64,000 nucleotides of DNA from Lycorma delicatula (taxonomy: Eukaryota > Arthropoda > Insecta > Hemiptera > Fulgoridae). Below, piece after piece: positions 24,601 through 36,600 of the stretch (position 1 is the stretch's first letter; every line of letters begins with the position of its first letter). The position numbers and the translations under genes were made by a program. Location: assembly GCF_047948215.1 (NCBI RefSeq), contig NC_134455.1, positions 165,336,575 to 165,400,574 on the forward strand, read 5' to 3'. A model generated the notes under the pieces. The model worked only from the letters and a program-made list of their open reading frames with translations, did not search any database and had not been told where the DNA came from.

Positions 24601-27600
24601 TACGGAACGTAGCCAGCGGTATGTTGCTAAGAAGGCTGGCCTTCTTACTACTGGGCGTATGCGTGAGATCGAAGACCAAGGTTTTGACTCTTGGCAAGAT
24701 AGGTGGAACACTTCTTTAACAGGTCGTTATACGCATGGTATATTCCCCGATGTTAGAGAGTTGCGAGCGATTAGCTGGGTATCCCCCAATCGGCATACCA
24801 CTCAGTTCCTTTCAGGACATGGTGCATTTAGGGACAAATTGGCTAAGTTTAGGTTGGTTGATTCCGGCTTCTGTCCGGACTGTAGGGTCGATGAAACTGT
24901 GGACCATGTCCTCTACATATGTCCCCGGTACGAAGCTGAACGTACCAGAGTTAATAGGGAACTCGAGAGAGTAAACTCTGTTCTGGATCTACGAGTCAAC
25001 TGGAGGACTCGTAGTGAGTGGAAAATAGTTGCTGGCTTCCTTCGCTTCCTCGCCCTGAGCAGGACCGCCGAGGGAATTTAGTAGGTGTTAGGAACCTGGG
25101 TGGCTAGGGACCGCCTGGGCAGTTGACTGGCCGAAGGTAGGCGCTTAGGCAGCGTGCCTCGGTTAGATGTATTTGTGGTATGCATTGAATCAGGCTGTCG
25201 GCGGAGTTGCGGCCGTTGTCGGTGGGCCGGACTATTCTTGCCCGGCGGGTGCGGTTGCGCTCTGACGGGGGCATTTTGAGCTAAATCACTGTCGGCGGGG
25301 CTTCTCTGGGTGCTGCTCAGGTGGTACGTAAGGGAGTCTCGGCGGCAATTGCGAAAGATGGTGAATGTCACGTGGGACTCCGCGATGGCGCTGTACGGGA
25401 GTAGGCGTTTATTCTCCTCTCCTGGGCAGACCAGAACGGAGTTAGATTGAAACTCATTAGAGTACTAAGCGGGGTTCTTAAGGGAACTAGGTCAAAATTT
25501 TGATGTTAAACTTTAGTGGGAAGTTTATTGTTGAGGCTGTTAGTGCGATCTGAGACATTCAGAAAGTGGCTCATTATAGCAGGATCTAGACGCGGGGTCT
25601 TCTTTCTGCGTTTAGGTTTCTAGCTTAGTTCTTGAGGGCGACGTGGTAGCTGCAGGTGTCCGTTGTCTTCATTCTGAAGGCATAAACTTGTAAATCTATC
25701 TCGGGGTGAACTTTACCGATGTAGATGTCCCTTGGGGCATCTGCATCGGTGGCATCTCTGCGGGGCCTAAACTGTAAGCTGTGGTGTGCATCAGTTTGAG
25801 GGCGAGAAGAAGTCCTCCGTTAAAGCCACTGCTGGCTAGGAACGGAGGGGGTGGTGTAGAGACCAGACACGCTACGAGGTGGGTTCTTCTCCCCTCGGGG
25901 GGGAATCGAGATGTTCTCGATAAGATCCGTTGTCTTCTTTCTGAAGGCATAAACACATAAAACTATCTCTGGGTGAACTTTACCGATGCAGATGTCCCTC
26001 GGGGCATCTGCATCGGTGGCATCTCTGCGGGGCCTGAACTGAAAGCTGTGGTGCGCAATCAGTTTGAGGGCAAGAAGATGTCCTCCGTTAAAGCCACTAC
26101 TGGCTAGGAACGGAGGGGGTGGTGTAGAGACCGGACACGCTACGAGGTGGGATCTTCTCCCCTCGGGGGGAATTGAGATGTTCTCAATAAGAAGTAAAAT
26201 GTGATATCTGTTTTTTTATTTTAATAAATATGTTGTGTCTGGGCATTGATAATGCCAAAGTGTTTTTCACTCAGAAAAAACAAAAAAAAATTCTCTTTAA
26301 TAAAATATAGGGTGTATCACAAAGTTATCCCAGGACTTTCATAACCTATTCTACAAGAAAATAATGGAAAAGTTCATTTAAACATATTTCTAAAATGTTT
26401 GCAAGTTATGACTAGTGAAAGATTTTGCTCAGATTTCAGCTACCCTATTAAATTTGAGTTCATACTGAAATTTTTAGGATGTTAATTAAGGGTAGAATTA
26501 GTGATTTCTTATAATTTTTTACCTGAAAATCGATTAAAATTGCATAAACTGGTAAGTGCATTTGTTAATGTGGTTGAATTGATTGTGGTTGAATTGGTAG
26601 TTCAGAATCAAATATCATAAACTGATTATGACAAAAGCTGATCATTTTGTTTTTGATAAGCCAAGTATGTTTTAAAAAATTTTGAAATGATTTGAATATT
26701 ATTTCTTGTTTAAATGAACTTTTTCCATTATTTTCACGAGTTGAATAGGTTATGAAAATCCCAGGAGAACTTCAGGACATATTCTGTGTAACACGACTAA
26801 GACATTTGCAGTATTTCATTCTTCTTCATTAATTTCAAACTACATGTGATTATTTTCTAGATCAGAGGTTCTAATATGAAGTAAATTAATATGCTTTCTA
26901 TTAAAGCAGACACCATATTATTATAACCATGAGAAAGTATGAAATAAGAAATCCTTTTACTAAATCCTTATATAAAATAGGAATTATAATTTAATATCTG
27001 CAGTACTGTAACATAAGCAGCTACCAAAGAAATGTTTGCATATTTTGAAAGATACAGATTCTGTCTAGTTCTCTACAGTTACCTTTTTTTGTACCTCTTT
27101 CTAAATCATTGTGTGTGTTTTCCAGTCATCTCTTTTAAGTACAAATTACGGTCTTTTTGCTTAATTTTTAACTAAATAAAGAGAGATCTTTTTATCAAAT
27201 CCACATTTATCGAATTTTTACAGGCACCCCCTCTTTTTTTATTATTTCTGAAAACCGTTGATTCAACTTTTTGTAATTCTTTTTTTTCTATATTATTTCT
27301 TGTACTTAGAAAGCTGATATCATTATTTCAAATCAGAACTTTCAGTTACCTTCTACAGTTGTCCAAGCCAGATTCTATGATTCACATGTTATTTATAACC
27401 TCATTAACAGTATTTTGTTGTTGGAACATACTATTTTTTTCTTTTCAGTATCGTTCTTGCACTAAGATGTAATATAGCAGCTTATTGTTGAAGTTTATTC
27501 ATTGTAGATCATCTGTAAAGGGTTCAGATAAACTCAGATATTTAAGTACATAGCTATCTTAATATGTTGAAAGAATGGGGTATCCTTCTGATAACTTGGT

Positions 27601-30600
27601 AATTTATATATGTCAGTTGTTAATTACGATTATTGTGCCGTATTTTTTTATTTTTTCAGGTCACTCAGATAATGTAAAAGCTCTAGTTGTCAATAAGGAT
27701 GGTACACAGTGTTTGTCTGGAAGTTCAGATGGTACAATAAAATTATGGTCATTAGGTCAACAACAATGTATTCAGACAATATTTGTACATACTGAAGGGG
27801 TCTGGGCCCTTTTGGTGAGTGTGTTTATGACATTCGACATTTAGTTATTTGCATTTTAATAGATAAATTAAATTAGTTGAACGTGAACTTACTGCAGTAC
27901 TGCTTGATTAATCAAATTAAAATTAAATATTTCAAACCCAAAATCAGGAAAAACATAAAGAAATTGCATTATGTTCTGAATGAGTATGGTAGTAATATGA
28001 GGGCAGTTCAGAAAGTAACCTCTGTTTGGCTACAAATAAAAAAACCTGCATATATAAAAATATTTTATTATATACAACTTAAAATTGCAGCTTTTAACTA
28101 TTTTTCAACATAGTTGCCAATTAAATTCAAGCATTTGTCATAGCATTTCACTAATTTACAAATACCTTCTCATAAAATTCAGCTGCCTGGGTACCTAGCC
28201 AATCTTTCATAGCATTTTGAAGTTCATTGTCATCAAATTGCTGTGGCACAAGCCATTTCTTGTTTGATTGAAGAGATGAAGATCGCTCAGCGCCAAGTCC
28301 AGGCTATAAGGGGATGATCAAAAATGTCCCATTGGAATTGATTTAGAAGTTGTTGAATTCTTTGAGCACTGTGAAGGCAAGCGTTGTCAACACCGCAAAA
28401 AAACAACAGTGATGCAAAAAAAAAAAATACCAGATGACAGCATACTGCAGTGTTCTGAATGGCTTGCCTAAGTTTCTTCAAAGTTTAACAGTAGACTGTT
28501 GAAGTAGCTGCGTGTGTCGCAGCATTTCAATGATGACAACAAACTTCAAAATTCTGTGAAAGGTTGGCTAGGTACCCAAGGGGCTGAATTTTATCGGGAA
28601 GTTAATTAATGAAACTATGACAAATTCTTGAATTTAAATGGTGACTATGTTGAAAAATAGTTAAAAGCTATAGTTAATTGTATACAATAAAATACTTTTA
28701 CCTGTACAGGTTTTTTATTTATAGCCAAACTGAGGTTACTTTCTGAACCACCCTCATATCTTTGAAGCAGAGCTTGACACAATAAAGTAAAAGGACTTAC
28801 ATTTTGTTCATGGTAATGAAATCTCAAGTTAGCTATCTTTTTTTAAGTGTGGAGAGAGGCAATTGAAGAAATTTAAAGCAATTTTTGTTTGTCCACATAC
28901 AATATTTGTATCAGGTTCATTGCTGTTCACTTTAACATCCACGTATTCCTTAACCAGCTGCACAGCTGTTGTGTTTGTGATATGTTAGAGCACTGTTAAA
29001 TATTGACCTTTTATTAAACAATCTGTTTATAGTTTGAATTTAAAAGGTTCATATAATTTTCTTTAATAATTTCTTTTGCTGACTTCTTTTCCTGGTTTCA
29101 CAAAAATTTTTTTTTATAATTTTTTTTTGACAGGATTTTTTTAATCTTATGACAATTATTTTATATTACAATATTTTTTACCTTTCTTTTCTTTATTAAT
29201 ATTTTAGTACTTTTCTTTTTATTACTGTATTTTTTTTATATTAATTATAATGCGTTTTAAGTTGTCATTCATTTTTGGTGTGACAGAATAATTCTAAACT
29301 TAAATCAAACTGATTGGGAGGGGACCATATACAATCAAAGCAGTGGGTGAAATTGTCAGAAGTTATGTTAAAATTAAAATGTGTTGAGCCTGTATAATTC
29401 TAAGCTCTGAAATAAAAAAATATAGTTTTTTGAAAGATTTCATTAAAAAATCCTTTTTTTACTGAAGTTTAATATCTAGTTATTATTTTCGCACAACTTA
29501 AGTTTGTAAAAAAAATTTATTGTTTATTATATTTATTAAGTATAAATTTTATTTCATCAAATTGAAAACACTTTGTTGTGATTGAAAGTAATTTCTGTAT
29601 TAATTTATATTGACATTTATGACTGAACACTGATGGCATTTCAGCTACATTATGGAATGGTAAATTTTTAGGTTTTCATTTAACACTGATCAGTTCATCA
29701 TTTAACGTTAAACATTCATATGATGCCAATCTGATATTGGCCTGGACATAAATGTATGACATTTATGTCTTTTCATAAGGGTCTTTTACCATGTTCATTG
29801 CTGTTCACTTTGTGCATCCACCAATCCAGTTGCACAATTATTTTATTTCTGTGAGTACCGTTAGACATGACCTTTTATTATAGGATTTGTATATAGTTTG
29901 AATTTTTTTTTTGTCTTCAGTCATTTGACTGGTTTGATGCAGCTCTCCAAGATTTCCTATCTAGTGCTAGTCGTTTCATTTCGCTATCCCCCTACATTCT
30001 ACATCCCTAACAATTTGTTTTACATATACCAAACGTTGCCTGCTTGCACAATTTTTTCCTTCTACCTGACCCTCTAATATTAAAGCGACTATTCCAGGAT
30101 GCCTTAATTTGTGGCCTATAAGTCTGTCTCTAATTATATTTTTCCAAATGCTTCTTTCTTCATCAATTTGCCGCAACATCTCTTTATTTGTTACTTTATC
30201 CACCCATCTGATTTTTAACATTTTCCTATAGTACCACATTTCAAAAGCTTCTAATCTTTTCTTCTCAGAAACTCCAATCGTCCAAGTTTCACTTCCATAT
30301 AAAGCAATGCTCCAAACATATACATTCAAAAATCTTTTCCTGATGTTTAAATTAATTTTTGATATAAACAAATTATATTTCTGACTTAAGGCTCGTTTCG
30401 CCTGTGCTATTCGGCATTTTATATCGTTCCTGCTTCGTTCATCTTTAGTAATTCTACTTCCCAAATAACAAAATTCTTCTACCTCCATTATCTTTTCCCT
30501 TCCTATTTTCACATTCAGTGGTCCATCTTCATTATTTCTACTACATTTCATTACTTTCATTTTGTTATTGTTTATTTTCATGCGGTAGTTCATGCATAGA

Positions 30601-33600
30601 TTTCATCCATGGCATTCTTTGTTTCTTCTAAATCCTTTTTACTCTCAGCTAGAATTACTATATCATCAGCAAATCATAGCATCTTTATCTTTTCACCTTG
30701 TACTGTATCTCCGGATCTAAATTGTTCTTTAACATCATTAACTGTTAGTTCAATGTAAAGATTAAAAAGTAACGGAGATAGGGAACATCCTTGTTGGACT
30801 CCCTTTCTTGTTACAGCTTCTTTCTTATGTTCTTCGATTATTACTGTTGCTGTTTGGTTCCTGTAAATGTTAGCAATCGTTCTTCTATCTCTGTATTTGA
30901 ACCATAATTTTTTTTTAAAATGCTGAACATTTTATTCCAGTCTACATTATGGAATCCCTTTTGTAGGTCTATAAATGTCAAGTATGTTAGTTTGTTTTTC
31001 TTTAATCTTCCTTCTACTATTAATCTGAGGAGGCCTAAAATTGCTTCCCTTATACCTATACTTTTTCTGAAACCAAATTGGTCTTCTCCTAACAGTTCTT
31101 CCACTCTCCTCAATTCTTCTGAAGAGAATTCTAGTTAAGATTTTTGATGCATGGCTAATTAAGCTAATTGTTTTGTATTCTTCACATTTATCTGCTCCTG
31201 CTTTCTTTTTTATCATGACTATAACACTCTTTTTGAAGTCTGACAGAACTTCCGCTTTTTTTGTAAATATTACACACAAGTTTGTATAATCCACCTATCA
31301 CTTCCTCATCTGCATTCCGCAGTAATTCTGCTGGTATTCCGTCTATTCCAGGAGCCTTTCTACCATTTAAATCTTTTAATGCTCTCTTAAATTCAGATCT
31401 CAGTATTGTTTCTCCCATTTCATCCTCCGCAGCTTCCTCTTCTTCTTCTATAACACCATTTTCTAATTCATTTCCTCCATATAACTCTTCAATATATTCC
31501 ACCCACCTATCGACTTTGCCTTTCATATTATATGTTGGTGTACCATCTTTGTTTAACACATTCTTAGATTTTAATTTATGTACCCCAAAATTTTCCTTAA
31601 CTTTACTGTATGCTTCGTCTATTTTACCAATGTTCATTTCTGTTTCCACTTCTGAACACTTTTCTTTAATCCACTCTTCTTTCGCTAGTTTGCACTTCCT
31701 GTTTATAGTGTTTCTTAATTCTCGATAGTTCCTTTTACTTTCTTCATCACTAGCATAATTATATTTTCTACCAGTTATTTTTGTTTCATCTAAGTTTGCT
31801 TTTGCTGATTTAATAATTTCCTTTTTAACATTCTCCCATTCTTCTTCTACATTTTCTTCCTTATCTTTTTTACTCAGATCTCTTGCGATGTCCTCATCTA
31901 AAATCTTTTTTACCTCCTCTTCCTCAAGCTTCTCTAAATTCCACTGATTCATCTGACACCTTTTCTTCAGGTTTTTAAACTCCAATTTACATTTCATTAT
32001 TACTAAATTATGTTCACTATCAATGTCTATTCCAGGATAAGCTTTGCAGTCAATGAGTTGATTTATAAATCTTTGTTTAACCATGATATAATCCATCTGA
32101 TACCTTGCAGTATCGCCTGGCTTTTTCCATGTGTATATTCTTCTATTATGATTTTTAAACTGGGTGTTGGCAATTACTAAATTATACTTTGTGCAAAACT
32201 CTGTAAGTCAGTCCCCTCTTTCATTCCTTTTGCCCAGCCCGTATTCACCCACAATACTTCCTAGTTCTTTTTACTTTCTTTATCATTAGAATTCTTATAC
32301 TTTCTACATTCATCCATCAGCTACAATATATCCTCTTGATATCCAAGGTTTCCTACCAGTTCTCTTTGTTCCACCTAAGTTCGCGTCTGCTGATTTAAGA
32401 AATTCCTTTTTAGCATTCTTCCATTCTTTTATATTTTCTACCGTGTCGTTTTTACTCAGACCACTTGTGATGTCCTCCTCAAAAATCTTCGTTACCTTCT
32501 TTTCCTCAAGCTTCTCTAAATTCCATCAATTCTTCTGAAACTTTTTTTTTAGGTTTCTAAAACCCCAATCTATATTTCATTATTACTAAATTATTGTTGC
32601 TATCAATGTCTCCTCCAGGATATGCTTTGCAGTCAAGCAGTTGATTTCTAAATCTTTGTTTAACCATGAATTAATCTATCTTATACCTTGCAGTATTACT
32701 GGGCTTTTTCTGTGTGATATTCTTCTATTATGGTTTTTAAACTGAATTTTGCCAATTACTAAATTATACTTCATGCAAAACTCAATAAGTTGGTCCCCTC
32801 TTTCATTCCTTTTGCCCTGCCTGTATTCACTCGCTATATTTCCTTCCTTACCTTTTCCAGTGCTTTCATTCCAATCTCCAACTATTATTAAATTTTCATC
32901 TCCTTTTATGTGTTTAATTGCTTTGTCAATTTCTTCGTATACACTCTATCTCATCATCATTATGGGTGCTTGTAGGCTTATAGATGTTAACAGTCGTTGT
33001 CGGTTTAGGTTTTAATTTTATCCTTATTACAATGATTCTATAGCTATGCAGTTTGAAATACTCTACTCTCTTCCCTATCTTCTTGTTCATTATGTAACCT
33101 ACTCCTGCTTGCCCATTATTTGAAGCTGAATTAATTATTCTAAAATCACGTGACGAAAAGTCGTTTTCCTCTTCTCACCAAACCTCGCTAACCTACTACA
33201 TCTACATTTATCCTTTCCATTTCCCTCTTTAAATTTTCTACCTACCAACCTTTTTTAGACTTCTAACATTCCTCAGTCCGACTCGGAGAATGTTATTTTT
33301 TAATTTTCTGGTGACCCCTTCCTTAGTAGTCCCCACCCGGAGATCCGAACGGAGGACTGGTTTACCTCTGGAATATTTTACCAAGGAAGCCATCATTACT
33401 TTATGAAAATGCAGAGAACTACATTTTCTTGGAAAAAAGCAGCTGTAGTTTTCTATTCCTTTCAGCTGTGGAGTACTCAGAAGATTGAGTGATGTTGATA
33501 TGGCCGTTTATGTCATTCTGACCTACACCTTTAACAACTACTGAAAGAGCTGCTTCCCTCTTTCAGGAATCATTCCTTAATCTGGCTCTCAACAGATACC

Positions 33601-36600
33601 CCTTCGATATGGTTGCACCTTCGGTCTAGCTACTCTGTGTCACTGAGCACTCAAGCTCCTCACCAACGGCAAAGTCTCATGATTCATAGAGGGAGAGTTT
33701 TAATTTAAGAAGTGTATATGAAAGCAAGCTGTTTTTTAGTATTTGACTCAGAGATATTTTCAGTCTGCCTCATGCATGTTGCTTTTATTGACATTTTTAA
33801 TCTGTTTTTACTATAACATGATTTTCTGTTAGGAAGGATAAAAATAGTATAATATTATTTATTATTTTTTTAGTGCTTTATTTGTTATTATTTCTTTAGA
33901 AAATTCCTTGTTTATTTTTATTTTTTTAATTGTGATATGTAGGCAACTGAAGGCTTTAGTCATGTTATATCTGGTGGAAGAGATAGGCGAGTGGTGATGT
34001 CAGATGTCAGAAATCCTCGAAGACATGTTGTTATTTGTGAAGAAAGTGCTCCTGTTCTAAAGATGGCTGCTACATCTGACTTTTCTGGACTGTGGATTGC
34101 AACTTCTGAATCTACTATTAATTACTGGGTATTACTTTGTATTATATTACATAACTTTTATTTAATTTTGAATCAGATTTTTAATTAATATAAGATTGTT
34201 AAGCTAGTTGTTTTCCTTTTACTATTTGGGTAGGTGTTGAAAAATAGTGCTGATTCTTTAAATAAATTAAGTCTTTATGATCTTGCGATTATAATTATTT
34301 TTATTGTAATTGTAAATATATTCATATGTATAACATTATTAACTTTCCATAAATTTATTGTATTAATAAACGTAATATCATGTAATAAGACTTATTGAGT
34401 CCTTGAGACTTGTAGTAGACTTGTAGAAGATTGGATGAGGACTTGAACCGGACTGGATGAGGACTGTCTGAATGAAGTAACGAGCTTGCTTATATTCTGT
34501 GTATTCTTGTATTCTGTGTGTGGAGCCACTGAATTATTAGGAGCCGAATGTGAATCCGACCGAAGCTGAAGATCTTTAAATTTTAAAAGTCTTATCTGAA
34601 ATGAAAATTAATTAATGATCTCATTAATAGTGAATTTTAAATAATATGAATGAAACCTAAGCCTATACAGTAGAAAAGAAGCTAATCTTGGTTTTCACAA
34701 ATAGATAGCCTTATGTTTGTTTTGAAGGAGTCCTGTCAATGTTGTCATATTTTCTTTTGGCATTTGATATCTGTCACTTTTAGCATACTTTAGAAAAAAA
34801 TTGCACATAATTTTCTTTGCACCTCTTAAGTTTATGGTCAGTTTTAATATGGAATGCAAAAACTAACATTTTCAACATATTTTACTTTTTTTCGTGAAGG
34901 CAAGAAAGCTGCTAAGACACAAAAAAATATGTGAAGGTTGTGGTCTTGATTGCATAATAGAACACAAGTGCCAGAATTAGTTTAAAAATTTTTGTTCTAG
35001 AGATTTTTCACTCAGATGTCCAAGATTTTTCAAGATGTCCAATGTTCTGGTCAACCTGCTGAAATTGATGTGAGTCATAATTGAATCAAATCTATAACTA
35101 TACAACAGATCGCAGAAAGATTAATTGTATTACATTCAACAATTGAAAATTACATCAACTGTCTTGGACTCATTAAGAAGCTTGTTATTTGGGTTCCAAA
35201 TGAATTGAAAGAGTTTCAGTTAACCCAAAAAACCAATTTTTGCAATATGCAGCTTAAATGCAGTGAAGTCGACCCTTTTTTGAAACGAATCAGTAATAAT
35301 TATGATATAATAATAATAATACATATAGATAAAACAAATGATTACATTTATAACAAATTAATCTGATGACTAGTGAAAAATTTCTTCAACAAGAAAGAAA
35401 AAAGTTAAGAAAACTGACATATTTATGTGTCAGTCAGTTTGAGAAGGTTTATTTACTTACTTTGTTCTTCCTGTATCCAGTATTATTGTATTAACTGACA
35501 TCCAGTGGTCTAAGACGTGTAGGATGTGCATGCTCTTTTTTTATAATCTTTTAGCTATTAGTTTGTTATTGATTGGATTTTTTTATTTTCTTGCGAATGT
35601 GTATAAATATATTAATGTGTCCGAATCAAACTATTATTATACTCTTACTTATTTCAGTTGGTACCAAAACGAGATTCATTATCAGAGTTGGGAAGTGGTG
35701 ATGATGTTGATTGCAGTGGTATGAAACCTGTTAATTTAAAACCTGAAGCTGTGATAAAAGGTGGCCCGGCAATCAGACGTTCTCATATTCTTAATGACAA
35801 ACGTCACATATTAACTCAAGATACCGAAAACAATGTTGCTATTTATGATGTTCTTAAGGTAAAAAATAATTTTATGTTCACTCAACCATCTTTAACACAT
35901 TTTTTTTTGTTCTCAAAATAGCAATAATGAACCTCTGCCACCAGGACAGACTGGTTTGCCATGGTATTATGCCAAATGCTTTAATCAGAATGTGAGGAGA
36001 CCAAGGCCTGAACTGTGAAATAACAAATTATTCCTCCAACATTATAGTTTACCAATTTACAAACACTGTTATGAGCAAAAATATTGTCACAACTAAAACC
36101 TATGATTTTGATGATACTTCCAGCTAGTTTTACATAACACACACTTTTTTGTGATCAAAATATCAGACAGTTGGGGGTGAAAATTTATCAGTAAATCTTT
36201 TTCATTTTCATCAAATATGATTTAATATATCAAAAAATTTATAGTAATATAACAAATTTGAATAAGTTTTTTAAAGAATTTTCCTTTGATTTTGTTTTCT
36301 GGCATTGCTATTCTTACAATCTCATACTTTCACTGAAAGGTTTTTTTTTGTTGTAAATAATATAGTACTTAATATTTTATATCTGTGTATGTTATGTATT
36401 TTTTCATTGCAGTTTACATATGTTTTGTTTTATATATATATAATACTGGTGTCCCTGAAATACATGGAGAAACTTTGAGAATAGATTCCTTACATCAAAT
36501 TAAGAAAAAAATAAGTTCCTATAAACCTATCCAGAAGTGCTTAGGAGGTTGCTGTTTGTCTATCAGTCATTTTTTTTTATAACTCAAAAACAATTGAGAT

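Larger units (their letters stand above)
23871..26192 (+). mobile_element. R1-like LINE 3' fragment, GC-rich
   Basis: Inserted 60 bp after the I-like relic. It holds the C-terminal half of an ORF2, a 3'UTR of about 570 bp, and a 267-bp tandem repeat at its 3' end. Its base composition is markedly more GC-rich than the surrounding intron. No poly-A is obvious at 26192, where AT-rich DNA resumes. Similar composition and clade features suggest it may be kin to the ORF1 relic at 1-1890, but no shared sequence proves it. Confidence 0.8.

Noticed and set aside
25078..25956. Minus ORFs 25371-25078 and 25956-25696
   Set aside because: They lie in the GC-rich 3'UTR and tandem repeat of the R1-like element, where stop codons are rarer; no motif.
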